Shown here one piece after another: positions 12,665 to 23,430 of a stretch of DNA of 64,000 bases; position 1 is the stretch's first letter; every line of letters begins with the position of its first letter. A program made the translations under genes and the position numbers. This DNA is from Bettongia penicillata ogilbyi (Eukaryota > Chordata > Mammalia > Diprotodontia > Potoroidae): contig JAJHZJ010000751.1 of assembly GCA_023548195.1 (NCBI GenBank), forward strand, positions 2,050,501-2,114,500, read 5' to 3'. Under the pieces are notes generated by a model. It was not told where the DNA came from. It did no database searches and saw only the letters and a program-made list of their open reading frames with translations.

Positions 12665-12795
12665 TTTTAGGAATCATCTCCAGCTCATTTTTACAGATGA
12701 AGAAACAGGCCAATAGAGAGGAAGTGATTTGTCCAAGGCAGCACAGTTAGTTAGTGGCAGAACCTAGGTCTTTTGAAATTTCAGTGCGACTTCTT
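12665..12795 (-). repeat. MIR/Ther-type SINE fragment
   Basis: It contains ttacagatgaagaaacaggc, tgatttgtccaaggcagcac and agttagttagtggcagaacc. Confidence 0.8.
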
Positions 12796-12861
12796 TCACT
12801 CGGTTAATTGCTAGTTCATCTTGTACATAATATGTTTGTTGCTGTTTGGATATTCTCTGTC

Positions 12862-12970
12862 ATTAGACTGTGAGCTGCTTGAGAACCAGGACTGTCTCTT
12901 GCCTCTCTGTTTCCCCAGTGCTTATTACAATGACTGACACATAGTAGGTGCTTAATAAATGTGGTTGCCT
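12862..12970 (+). repeat. L2 LINE 3' end
   Basis: It reads ttagactgtgagctgcttga, then acacatagtaggtgcttaat and aaatgtgg, close to the L2 consensus terminus. Confidence 0.9.
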
Positions 12971-13099
12971 GCATATAGGGTTGTTTGTGCTCTACCATGT
13001 TGACCGAATGTACCAAAGGCAACGAAAGACTATTGTTGATGAGATGTCAACTTTTTTGGCTATGATTACAGTATGATACTATGGAATAAGGTGTTCTTT

Positions 13100-13300
13100 A
13101 AAAAATAGTAGTAAACTGCTTTGTATATTTTACTTCATTTAATTCTCAAAAAAACCCTATGAGATAGACCCTATTATTTTTCATTTTACAAATGAATAAA
13201 TGGAGACCCAGAAAGACCAAGTGACTTGTCCATGATCACATGCCTGTTTGTCAGGCAGCTCTCCCTAATCCCAGTCCAGTGTTCTCTCTCAGGGACTCCC
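13100..13300 (-). repeat. MIR-type SINE
   Basis: Landmarks are ccctatgagatagaccctat, caagtgacttgtccatgatc and cagtccagtgttctc. Confidence 0.8.
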
Positions 13301-13321
13301 TGTTGCCTTCTCCAAGGAATT

Positions 13322-13445
13322 GTGCTGTAGCAGAGAGTTCTGCCCTAGAGCCCAAGGGCTTATATTCAAATCCCACATCTTGCTTACTTCCTGTCTGACC
13401 CTGGATCTGTCTTTTAATCTCCCTGTTTCCTTAGATTTCTCTAAA
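13322..13445 (+). repeat. MIR-type SINE fragment
   Basis: It contains agcccaagggcttatattca, aatcccacatcttgcttact and tctgaccctggatctgtc. Confidence 0.7.
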
Positions 13446-13530
13446 CAGGCAGTTTGTGGGCCTAGAAAGAGGTCATGTGGGAGACTTTTTTTCACTAAGT
13501 TATACAGTTTACCTTACTCTGCCAATATAT

Positions 13531-13626
13531 GTATGATATGACATAATATCCTCTTAAATGTAATATGATATGTTATAATACAATATGACATAACATCTTA
13601 TATAAATATGACATGCTATAATAATG
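13531..13626. repeat. Degenerate ATATGACATAA-like tandem repeat
   Basis: Several imperfect iterations of atatgacataayat occur, with variants atatgatatgttataata and atatgacatgctataat. The segment is strongly AT-rich. Confidence 0.75.
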
Positions 13627-14359
13627 ACTACTTAGTTTGTTGGACTGAATTTTGTTACATTCCAATTCTTTTTAAAAATGCAAAAGTTAAAGAAAAAAAT
13701 AAAAATGCGAAAGTTCCTTGTAGTTCTTTTCAATTCTACTGCTCTGGGTACCTTCCCTATTCCCCTTCCCCTAGGAATGAGCACAGTCCTGTTATCTCTA
13801 GCAAATTAGCAAATGATCCTCTCTACCATACCATCCCATGAATCTCAGGGACTTCCATGACAGTATTTAGATGTAACTAGGAACCTCAATTTGGGAGAAA
13901 TAAGCATTAGAGAGAATGCCAATTTTTTTTTTTATTCTTATACACTTGACCTTTCTATCTGTAATAATTGTGAATAAGGGCTTTTTGAAACTATAGAGTT
14001 CTGTATAACTGTGAACTAATATTATATTAGATTATTGCTTTCTTCTAAGTTCAGATAAGGACAGATACTACCAAAGACTCCCTTTCATGGAGATGAACTA
14101 CAGTTAGAACCTGGGAGGGTCAACAGATGCAGCTGTCCAAATACTGAAGTTTATTTTTATTGCAGCTCAGTTATGCAGTTAGACATATTGTTTTTGTATG
14201 GATAAAACGACTATTATGCTTTCTCTCAAAAAGGATTACCTTAGGTGTAAGAGGTAGAGGTCACCTATCTATAAATTGGATCTTACCATATCCAGTCAAT
14301 TGTTTAGGGCTCCCCATAGAAAGTCTCATAGGGACTGTGAGACTAAATGAGTGTTCATT
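13627..14359. other. Unassigned intronic sequence
   Basis: Nothing was recognised apart from short A and T runs. Confidence 0.5.
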
Positions 14360-14653
14360 CTTTGTTGCCGAAGAAGATCATGCCATCAGAGAAATAATGA
14401 CATGACTTGCACTTGACTTTGTTTTGAGTGAGAGAGGGGTGTGCAGGTCACCAGCCTCACTTCTCCTCCAGAGCCATCTGAGTCCAGTGACCAGATATTC
14501 ATCAGGATGCCTGGAGATGACCCAGGATGAGGCAATTGGGGTTAAGTGACTTGCCCAAGGTCACACAGCTAGTGAGTGTCAAGTGTGTGAGATGAGATTT
14601 GAACTCAGGTCCTGCTGACTCCTGCTCTATCCACTGCACCACCTAGCTGACCC
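14360..14653 (-). mobile_element. Marsupial composite tRNA-derived SINE, near full length
   Basis: Read on the minus strand, the element starts cagctaggtggtgcagtgga, continues through a tRNA-like head (acctgagttcaaatctc, then gtgacc and caagtcacttaaccccaatt), and then carries a long non-tRNA tail with atcaggcatcctgatgaata-like sequence. The tail ends near gatcttcttcggcaacaaag. This structure is characteristic of marsupial genomes and is the main evidence for the host group. Its low divergence suggests a younger age than the MIR copies. Confidence 0.9.
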
Positions 14654-14909
14654 ATGAGACTAAATAGCTTTAGCCTAAAAGGTCCAGGGTCTCCCATTAC
14701 ATTCTGGGCCATCTCTGCACATACACAGACATATTCTTCTCATTATTTCAAACAATGTGACAATTGTGGCTATCAATCTTAGCTTAAAAGTTTCCTCTCT
14801 CGGTGGGGAAAGTCTCAGCATTCCTATAACAGCAGTCGCTAATAACGGAGATTTGTGTCAGGCTCAGGATGATTGATTGATAGTAGAAGTATCAACAACC
14901 AAGGGCAGA

Positions 14910-15040
14910 GGAAGACATGGTGGCCTAGGCCCTGTGTTCAAAATCGAGAAGATCTAGGTTCACTCTAGCCTTTAATAGACACAGACTGTGTGACCCTGGG
15001 CAAGTCATTTAACTTCTCAATGTTTCAGGCAACTGATACA
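14910..15040 (+). repeat. Marsupial tRNA-headed SINE fragment
   Basis: It contains ggaagacatggtggcctagg, then gactgtgtgaccctgggcaa and gtcatttaac, ending with caggcaactgat. It is immediately followed by a second SINE in the opposite orientation. Confidence 0.75.
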
Positions 15041-15051
15041 GAAATATTTTT

Positions 15052-15297
15052 TGGTTCAGTCATTTTTTAGTTGCATCTGACTCCTCGTGACTCATTTGGG
15101 GTTTCCTTGGCAAAGATCCTGGAATGGTTGGTCATTTCCTTCTCCAGTTCATTTTACAGATGTGGAAACTAACAGGGTGAAGTGACTTGCTCAGGATCAT
15201 ACAGCTAGTAAAGATCTGAGGCCAAATTCAAATTTAAGGAGATGAGTTTTCTTGACTCCAAGCCCATTCCTCTGTCCATTACGTCGCCTGGTGGCCC
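15052..15297 (-). mobile_element. Marsupial tRNA-headed CORE-SINE
   Basis: The plus strand shows the reverse complement: tttggggtttccttggcaaa, ttccttctccagttcatttt, tgacttgctcaggatcatac, then cctctgtccattacgtcgcc. This layout is widespread in marsupials. Confidence 0.88.
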
Positions 15298-15396
15298 ACA
15301 GAACAATTGCTTACCTACGTTTCTTGGAAGAGTTTTCTCCTTGGGACTTTCTTTACATGTAGTCCAGAATATACTTTTTCTTCCCCATCCCAAGTT

Positions 15397-15560
15397 ACTC
15401 AGTCAACAAGCATTTAACATTCATTAGCATCTAGTACATGACAGATGCTGTACGTGAGATGGAAATAATTCAGTCCTTGTCTTTGTGGAACTTTCACATC
15501 TATCAAGAGAAATAACGTGTGTATACAAGATGTATACCAGCATTATATACAAGATCATTA
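15397..15560 (-). repeat. L2 3' end, reverse
   Basis: The segment tcagtcaacaagcatttaac is followed by acatgacagatgctgtacgt and a diverged continuation. Confidence 0.7.
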
Positions 15561-15944
15561 CAAGCTAGTTTGAAGGGGAATTCTTAGGCAGAAGAGAAAC
15601 AAAAAGAACTCTTCACCTCTAGGGACATTTTCATTGTGGAATAGCGTAGAGAAACAAGTTTTTAACATGCCTTCCTAAAGTATCATCAGTTAAGTTTTTG
15701 TTTTTTGTTTTTTTTTTTTAATTCCTTTGTGCCAATGAGTGAGAATCTTGATTTATATATTTTTCTTCAGTTAATAATTTTGTTTCTAGGTTACAAGTAT
15801 CGTAATTTCTGTAAATAAGATTTTATTTTCTCATTTTCACAGATGCTTCATTTTCGTTTTGAGAAATGGTTCGATATAGTGGGTAGAGCCACAGACTGGG
15901 AAAAACAGGCCTAGTTTAGTACATACATGTTCTGTGTACCCTGA

Positions 15945-16065
15945 TAGTATGTGAGCCCCTTGATGAAAATATTCACTTTTTTCATTTTTTTGTATGTATT
16001 ATCTAGCACTGGCAAGTACTTGGCACGTAGTGGGCACTCTATAGATGCTGTTCGATTGAATAACA
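15945..16065 (+). repeat. L2 LINE 3' end
   Basis: It reads tgtgagccccttgatgaaaa, then cttggcacgtagtgggcact and ctatagatgctg. Confidence 0.8.
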
Positions 16066-16249
16066 TAGTTGCAGTGCTGCTTTTTAAGGTGTTCTGTGTT
16101 CCTGGACAAAATCTCTGAACAAAGTGGTTCATTTTCTACTTTGTCTAGATGAACTTTAAGATTGTTTCCCCCCATCTTTAAATTTCCTGTTACAGATCTT
16201 TAATTTACTCTCACTTTTTACACCTATATCAAGACGGTATGAGTAATTT

Positions 16250-16400
16250 GAGATGGACCATGTGGCAAAGTGAATGGAGATCAGGCTTTAGGGTCTCAGG
16301 AAGACCTTTCAGCCATTCCTTTACCATAGAGGCTCTCTGGTCCCAAACAAGGCACTTAACCTCGAAATGATCCAGGCAACTCACAAGCTCTAATTTTTAG
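16250..16400 (+). repeat. Marsupial SINE fragment
   Basis: It contains ctcaggaagacctttcagcc, caaggcacttaacctcgaaa and tgatccaggcaactcac. Confidence 0.65.
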
Positions 16401-16974
16401 AGATAGTACTCATATGCACCAGCAGAAGTTCTTCACCAGGAGTTCAAAACTAGAATTTAGAAATACAGTCCCCATCCTATTTCTTCCCATGCCAACCCTA
16501 CATTTATTTCTTACAATTAAGTGTCTAAATTTGTTTTTAATAAAAGGACCCTGGGGAAATTTATCATTTATAAGAAATACCCAGTTATTTTGTAAAGAAA
16601 CTTTTCATAATAAAACTGGTCACTCCACTTATTTCCCCATCTTGGTAAGCACGTGTTCAAAATAATCTTTTCCTACATAATGCAAACTGAGAATATGATC
16701 AAGTAAATCAGGTTGCCTGGTTACTTGGGTGGGGGTGTCTATATAGCATCAAAATAACTTGATAAGTAAATAGCACAGCTGATATGTTGATTTTTGTCTA
16801 TAGACCATTTTGATGGACTTTTCCCCCTTATTCATTTTCTATTGTGACGTTGTATAGGCAGTCTTAATTATTTAAAGAAATAGAAATGATGCATAAACTT
16901 CATTCTAATGTTGATAATGTGGGGCCACTCATTTTGTATTTCACTGCATAGTAATTATGTTAGGCATTGTCATC

Positions 16975-17085
16975 CAGTCAGTTAAATTTCCTGCCATGTG
17001 CAAGGTAACTAGATGTTACGAGGTAGACGAATATATAAGACGTGGTCCCTGCCCTCAGAGATTACAGTCAAGTTGAATATGAGAC
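16975..17085 (-). repeat. L2 3' end, reverse
   Basis: It contains cctgccatgtgcaaggtaac and gtccctgccctcagagatta. Confidence 0.65.
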
Positions 17086-17140
17086 AGTTATCTGGCTTAC
17101 CTAGCTTCTTCCAAGTGCATAGCATATACATTTACATATT

Positions 17141-17272
17141 ATCTTCCCCATTAGACTATGAGCTCCTTGAGAGCAGAGACTGTCTTGTGCCTTTCCTTAT
17201 ATCCCTAGTGCTTAGCACAGTGCCTGGCACAAAGTATAGGTACTTAATAAATGTTTATTGACTGATTGACAG
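17141..17272 (+). repeat. L2 LINE 3' end
   Basis: It reads gactatgagctccttgagag, cacagtgcctggcacaaagt and tacttaataaatgtttattg, very close to the consensus. Confidence 0.92.
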
Positions 17273-17640
17273 ATGAGCAATTGATAGCGGAAACACTGAT
17301 TCACTGGAGAGCGTTTCTGGGGAAAGTTGACCCTGGTTGATGTAATGTTAATGAGAGTTAAAGATCTTCCCCTGCCCATTAATAGGCCTAAGATGGAGTC
17401 CATTAAGGGAAGCTTGATTAGGGGAGGCTTTTTTTGTAGGAAGGCCTACATCTTTTGTTAATTTCTTATGAGGCACTGGGACATGAAGGTCCCTCTGGCT
17501 CTGAAAAGTGTATATATAGTCTGAGGTAAGATTTTGCTTTGGGGCTTACTCTTTGAAGGAATGTTCCCATGCCAGATGAGACTCTGGGTAGCCAGGAGCT
17601 CCCCTGCTTCCCCTGCTTTGAAAACCCTCTGTGGTAGCTA

Positions 17641-17668
17641 TATGTATATATGTATGTATGTATATAAT
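17641..17668. repeat. (TATG)n tract
   Basis: A short run of tatgtata and tgtatgtatg units. Confidence 0.9.
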
Positions 17669-17924
17669 AGACAATTGGATCTGTCTGTTGATCTGTGACA
17701 TATATATTGCTTATGGTCACATAGTTAGAAGCCCTGTCTGTTGGCCTTTATTTCTCTGTTTGTATTTTCTCTGTTGGTATATGTGATTAAAAAAGATTGT
17801 TGACCCCTCAAAAGTTGCTTTCCTTTTAGAAAAACAGATCTAAGAACCTGTGCTAGCAGTCCATCCTGGATGTGTCAGGGGCTTGCTGCTACAGTGGGTG
17901 ATAGACCTCAAGGTAATTTCATAA

Positions 17925-18110
17925 GAGCATCACCTTCAGAGGTTTGGAGCATGAAAGTTTTTTGAGGTCATCAAGACCAACGATTCTCATGTTACCAGTG
18001 CTAAAACTGAGGCCACAAAATCAACATATTTTAGTCAAGGTTAGTGTCAGGCTCAAAACTGGCATCTTGTCTTCAGGTAGAGCGTTCATTCATTCCATCT
18101 GGTCTTGCTT
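17925..18110 (-). repeat. Ther-type SINE fragment
   Basis: It contains ttgaggtcatcaagaccaac, aaaactgaggccacaaaatc and gtcaggctcaaaactggcat. Confidence 0.6.
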
Positions 18111-18163
18111 TTTAGCCTAGAGAAGAGAAATCAGGGATGGGAATGGGAATAAGGGAGGAGGGG

Positions 18164-18203
18164 CTGTCTGTGTGTGTGTGAGTGTGTGTGTGTGAGTGTG
18201 TGA
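18164..18203. repeat. Imperfect (TG)n tract
   Basis: TG repeats interrupted by two GAG steps. The tract abuts the CR1/L3-like fragment to its right. Confidence 0.95.
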
Positions 18204-18207
18204 ACAT

Positions 18208-18425
18208 AACTGTTTTCAATTATTTGAAGAACTCTTGATGTAGAAATGGGTTTCAACTTGTCTTGCTTGGCCCCAGAGGGCAAGAGAGCTAAGTAGAGTG
18301 GGAGAAAGTTGTTGAGAAAAGCAGATGTTTGTTCCATGGAAGGAAAACCTTTCTAACAATTAGAGCTTTGCAAAAGAGCCTGGGTCTGCCTCTACCTTGA
18401 GAGCTCCTTTGAAGGGTTCCCAGTG
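18208..18425 (+). repeat. CR1/L3-like LINE 3' region
   Basis: It contains gcttggccccagagggcaag, aacctttctaacaattagag and ctttgcaaaagagcctgggt, phrases of the CR1/L3 3' region. Confidence 0.8.
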
Positions 18426-18427
18426 AA

Positions 18428-18565
18428 GAATGCTGGGTTTTGAATCGGAACACCCGAGGATTAAAATGCTGATGCTGCCACTTTTCATTGGTGTAAATTT
18501 TGGACAAAGCATGTTACTTCTACTCAATTTTCTTAACTCTAAAATGAGAGGGTTGAGGTAGATGA
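18428..18565 (+). repeat. MIR/Ther-type SINE
   Basis: It contains tgctgggttttgaatcggaa and a CORE-like end (ttaactctaaaatgagaggg). Confidence 0.65.
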
Positions 18566-18924
18566 AAATGAAGATACCTACCTGCTTTAAATATGATATC
18601 TATGGCCTAGCTATCACAATGTGGGGTAAAGATCAATCAAATGTGTGAGTCTTTATCTATTTTCCAATCTATAGGGCAGCAAAGAGTTTTTATTGTAACC
18701 CAGTTGATTCCTTGGCTTGCAAACCTTAAAAGTTCTATGACACTATGTTGTTGGTAGTGGTGGTTATTAAGTTAAAAAGTTTAAGGTAATATTAAGTGCA
18801 AAGATGGTGGCAGTGATAATGTCTTGAAACCTTTTCTGATTACCTGTATGTATGTGTTGAACCAGAATGTATGCGGATGACTAACATTCCCTATTGTCTA
18901 TTAGAATGGATAAGTATAGGGTCT

Positions 18925-19115
18925 TCATATTTGGACTTGGAAAGGACATTCGAGATAAATTCCAACCACCCAATCTTCCAGACACAGTGCCTGGCACACA
19001 GTAGGTGTCTAATAAATGTTTATTGCTTGGTTTACCGAATGATGAGGAACTGAGACCTTGAGAAGTAAAATGACTTACCCAAGGTCACAGAAGTAATAAA
19101 TACCAGAGGAGTCTG
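18925..19115 (-). repeat. Ther-type SINE split by an L2 3' end
   Basis: The left part (cttggaaaggacattcgaga) and right part (gatgaggaactgagaccttg, acttacccaaggtcacagaa) belong to one reverse SINE. Between them, at about 18982-19035, sits an L2-like terminus (cagtgcctggcacacagtag, then aataaatgtttattg) in plus orientation. Confidence 0.7.
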
Positions 19116-19499
19116 TCTCTCCAATTTATATTTATGATGTTATTTGCCTTTTATATTGTTGGATATATCATGTCTTGCTTCTAAATTCAAAGAAATCTGT
19201 AAGAATTTTTAATGTATACCTTTCCCTGGTTCCCTTTCTTTGCATTTCCTACAGGACCTTTCATTTGTAGTCTACCCCTACTCCATACACACACACCTTC
19301 CCCACCCACCCACCCAATATCTTCTCTCCTTCCCAAACTTTGTCTCCAGTGGTAGCTCTTTGTCCTCTGTGCTCTATATAACTGCATCACCTCTATAAGA
19401 TTTTTAAAAAAGGATTGATGTTAATACTATAGATAATCTTCAAAAGTTGTTATTCACTCATCATTCATTATTTCATCATTTATTCAGCAAATATTCAAA

Positions 19500-19690
19500 T
19501 GAATTCTCTACACACTTGCACCCCCTAACTGCTGTCCTGTTTTGTTTGTATATGGCAGTTGCATGTTGTCTCCTCCTTAGAATGTGAGATCCTTAAGAGC
19601 ATGTGCTATTTTCGGCCTTTTTATTCTACAACACGGTGCATGGCACATAGAAGGCCTTTAATAAATGCTTATTGGCTTGAATTGACTTGA
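19500..19690 (+). repeat. L2 LINE 3' end
   Basis: It contains tcctccttagaatgtgagat, catggcacatagaaggcctt and taataaatgcttattggctt. Confidence 0.88.
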
Positions 19691-20179
19691 CTGGACATAA
19701 AGCAAATTGAGTAGACTCCATGGATTATATCTATCTGCTTTATATGCTGTTTTGAGAAGAGATTGCTGCCTTAGAAAAGTCTTTTAAATAAAATTATCTT
19801 TCCTAATCAGTTTTTCTTATTCCAACCCCTAAAGAAAATATAATAAGATCATAATAGAATTTCTGTTCTCTCATTATACATTCAGGTTTTCTTAACTTCT
19901 TTTCATCCAGAAGAGGTTAGTTTTTACTTTTGCCTGTAAGAGCACACGTCAGTCATCTTATTACTTTTTCTGCTACTCTTTGGGGTGAATTTCACTTTAA
20001 AGTTTTTAATATCCTTTTGACAAAGATAAATACCGGTAGAGTTATTGGACACATACCTAGCAAGCAGTAATCATGGGAGTTACTGCGCTATAGCTCAAAA
20101 TATAGTGCAGTGTTTAGCAATATTAAGAGTTTCGGTGCTCAGGAATACAGAGGTGTTGGTTTTGTTAAGGACAGCAGGG

Positions 20180-20500
20180 AGGTGGTGGGGTGTAACATTC
20201 CAGAATGGACAAACATGATACTATGAAGACCCTCAAGTTCATGGCATATGTGAATTGATTGAAGCAACTGGGAATGTACCTGCAGAAGAAGAGACTTGGT
20301 TGCAGAGAGGTTATTTTAGATTGATTTAAGGAAAAACTTACTTAAAATAAGACCTCTCCAGAAAGGTGATGGGTATCTCCTTGCTGGAAAACTTCAAGCA
20401 AAGGCAAGTTTGACCCTTGTAGGGTAAAGAGGAGATTCTCATTCAAGAACAGCTCATTCAATGATTACCTCTGAGGCCCCTTCCAATTTGAGATTCCTTG
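20180..20500 (+). repeat. CR1/L3-like LINE 3' region
   Basis: It reads gactatgaagaccctcaag-like sequence, ttgcagagaggttattttag, ggaaaaacttacttaaaata and tgaggccccttccaatttga. Confidence 0.8.
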
Positions 20501-20504
20501 TTAC

Positions 20505-20705
20505 TGGCTGCTAGATGACTCAGTGGATAGAGTGCCAGACCTGGAGTCTTGAGTTCAAATCTAGCCTCCAGCCCTTACCAGTAATATGACCCTGGGAAAG
20601 TCACTTTACCTCTGTCTGTTTCCATTTATCAATAGCACCTACCTTTCAGGGTTGTGACATGAGATGTTATTTGTAAAGCACTTTGTGAACAATAAAAAAC
20701 ATATA
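20505..20705 (+). mobile_element. Marsupial CORE-SINE (Mar-1-like)
   Basis: The head is ggctgctagatgactcagtg followed by gatagagtgccagacctgga. The end reads ttatttgtaaagcactttgt, typical of this SINE. Confidence 0.85.
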
Positions 20706-20792
20706 AAATACTATTATTATTTTTAATAATATTTTCCCTGCCCTTCTGGAATGATCATTTCTTGAAATACTATTTATATTAATAATAATGGC

Positions 20793-21015
20793 GAGCCATT
20801 GTGGTGTAGTGGTTTCCAAATTGGCTTTGAACCCAGAAAGACCTGGTTTCCAACTCCACCTGTGTAAATGCTGACTGTGTAACCCACAGTGAGCTGCTTG
20901 ACTCTTCCTGCAGACGACTGACTGGGACTGTAAATTGCAGAGAGGGTGCCATCTTGCCATGGTAGGTATTTCCTCGTTAGAGAGTTCCCTGTCCCAGTGA
21001 AATCAGGTCCAGTCA
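20793..21015 (+). mobile_element. Marsupial tRNA-headed SINE, second family
   Basis: The head is gagccattgtggtgtagtgg. The body includes actgtaaattgcagagaggg and tgccatcttgccatggtagg, and the end is gttccctgtcccagtgaaat. This is a second marsupial-type SINE body. Confidence 0.82.
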
Positions 21016-22375
21016 GGTCAACAGTGATTCATTATACTGTATAAATCCTCATCCCTAATGTTGCATATTCCTTCCTCCCTCCCATTAGTATTTGTTGCAG
21101 TGGTCTTTATTTAGGAACTAGCACATAATGGGAAAAGTAGTCTAGAAAACAAGTAAATCCACTAAGTCCGAGGACTTACTTAAAACACCTTGCTGAAAAC
21201 CTCAGGGGAAATTCAAGTGGCAGGTTTAAAAATGGCATTCAGACTGAACTCCAGTATGGATCATTTGAAACCTAAGTAAGGGACTAAATGTGGCAGGATT
21301 TCTAAACTGAGGGAAAGAGAGGGAAGCCAAACAGGTATATTGGGTCGCTTATCAACTGGAAATCAGTCAGGCAATGATTAATTTAGGGAATACTCTGCGA
21401 ATGATTTCTAATCTATTTTATTCCAAAATGAAAATATTTCTTTTTTAATAAAAAAAAAATATAAGAAGCTAAGTGCAGGATCAGTAGGATTATGGGAAAC
21501 ATGGTGATGTTCAAGGAGATGAGCTGAAGATTAAAAGAATTATTTGCTTTAGTCTTTTCTTAGAAGGTGGATATTTCTACTTAGAGCTTATCTTTTGAAG
21601 AAGGTCAAAGTCAGAATAAATAGCCGTTAAGTGGACAGGATGTTCTAGACCTGACTAATTTAATCTTAAAAGCTACTTACAGAGTATGCCTTTGGTTCCT
21701 TGCAGACTAATTTGAGATTTTTTTGATGCTTCTAAATTACCGCACAAAAATGGATGTTTAGAATGACTGAATCACCAAGGAAATACTTGTTTCAGGGATA
21801 CTAGAATTAAAGTGTACTAATACATTTGATTTTTCAGCAAGGGTTTAAATGAAAAATAGCTTAAGGATCTAACCTCTTGCTATAAATCCTGTGATTCTTC
21901 AAGTTATTTAGAAAATAGGATACAAGGCAAGAACTCTTGACTCCGTTTCTTCACTTATAGCTAATTGGTCTTTGAGATAGTTATATTTTCAGAATGGTTC
22001 TGAAAGTCTAGATATGCAAATGCTTGGGGCTGCTCTGTAATAGGGGGACATGAAATGAGAAGCTATCTTATCCTAGGCAGGGAAATGGATTAAGAATAGA
22101 AAAGAATGGGATAAAAAAAATGAGAGCTTCTCTGGTTGGAGAAATGCAACTGACAAAGTCCATGGTGATCAAAGCCAGAATTAATTGGATTCACTATTTT
22201 TATTAATGATCTGTAAGGGGGGATACCATGTTAATGCAATGAACTACAGAAGACCTCTTGAAGATCGAGTGCAAAGGCCAAAGTGTTACCTGTGAGCTTT
22301 ATTTAAAGTTATCCTTTTCTTCCAAAACCTTCCTTCATATATGTTGTGCTCAGATGAAAGCAACTTGTCCCCTCC
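21016..22375. other. Unassigned intronic sequence
   Basis: No repeat family was named with confidence over 1.3 kb. Some purine-rich parts may be very old LINE sequence. Confidence 0.45.
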
Positions 22376-22510
22376 CCTCTCCAGGCATCCTGATGAATAT
22401 CTGATCACTGGATCCAGATGGCTCAGGAGGAGAAAGTGAGTTGGTGACCTTGCACAGCCTTCCTTCACTCAAAACCAAGTCAAGCGAAAATGAAGGACAA
22501 ACACAGCAGC
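22376..22510 (+). mobile_element. Tail part of the marsupial composite SINE, 5'-truncated
   Basis: The stretch caggcatcctgatgaatatc, tggatccagatggctcagga, ggtgaccttgcacagccttc and ctcaaaaccaagtcaagcga matches, in opposite orientation, the tail of the copy at 14360-14653. It lacks the tRNA head. Confidence 0.88.
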
Positions 22511-22519
22511 CCCTGCCCT

Positions 22520-22765
22520 TAACTTTACCAACCCCCTGTGCCTTTGTTACTCGATTTCTTTCTCCCAAGAATGCTCTCCCCCCTTCAGCTTGCCAACTTT
22601 TAGACTCCTGTTTATAAAAGCTACTCTGATCCAACTAAGTCACCTTCATTCAGTGCCTTCCTGGTACCTCTCTCATAATGTTATGTATTATTTAGTGTTA
22701 CATACATAATTCTGTAATACCTGCCTACCAGTTCAAGGGTAGAGACCCTACCCCACATTCTCTAC
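22520..22765 (+). repeat. L2 LINE 3' region
   Basis: It contains tctcccaagaatgctctccc, cttcattcagtgccttcctg and gtacctctctcataatg, typical of the L2 3' UTR. Confidence 0.75.
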
Positions 22766-22769
22766 TTTT

Positions 22770-22925
22770 AGGGGAATGGTACAGTGCCATCAATTTGTAA
22801 ATGGAAGACGTAGGTTCAGATTCTAACTCTGCTTACCTCTTTTGTGAATTCAAGGAAGTAATCATTCAGTCAGGTATTTACTAAGCCAAGCTTTATGCTG
22901 GACACTGGGGAAATCAGTAGGTAGA
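22770..22925. repeat. MIR-type fragment followed by a reverse L2 end
   Basis: Plus-strand MIR-like gtaggttcagattctaactc runs to about 22855. It is followed by tcaggtatttactaagccaa and tatgctggacactgggg, a reverse L2 end. Confidence 0.6.
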
Positions 22926-23364
22926 ATGAAAGAATCCATTCTTTCCTTTTTTGGAGGGAAAAGAGGAGAAACTGGGTCTGCCCCAGGTGGATCTCAATAC
23001 TGATCAGTTTGAAAACTCTGACCTTATATTTCTACTGTGGGCCAGTTCACCCCTCAGTGGCACCTTGGGTGCCCCTCTGATCCCAGGGTCTCACCTCACC
23101 ATATTAATGTGGCTGTGGTGTGGACTCTTGATGAGCTCTAACCCTGAGTCACTCAGGATTCCCAAACCCAGTAGCATCATGTACCCCAAGGGCAGCAATC
23201 CTTCCTGGCAAGTTTACGTTGGGAATCTGTTTGGAGTACAGTTTCTATAAAGAAGAAGAGGTTTGTGTGAGCTCAAGTCTGAGATTCCTTCCAATGCTCA
23301 ATTCAAGTTCCTCTGAATTTGCTTTTATCTCTCTAATCTTTATAACTCCACTTGTATATGATCA

Positions 23365-23430
23365 TCAACAAACATTTATTAAGCACTTACTAGGTATGAG
23401 TGCTGTACAAACAGAAGGAGCTTAACATTT
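23365..23430 (-). repeat. L2 3' end, reverse, short
   Basis: The stretch catcaacaaacatttattaa is followed by gcacttactaggtatgagtg. Confidence 0.75.

Noticed and set aside
20788..21015. tRNA-like heads in SINEs (also at 14360, 35487, 42995 and 43732) as possible tRNA genes
   Set aside because: They carry box-B-like ggttcaaatc sequence but belong to repeated SINE families with CORE or tail sequence. None has an intact cloverleaf that I could confirm.
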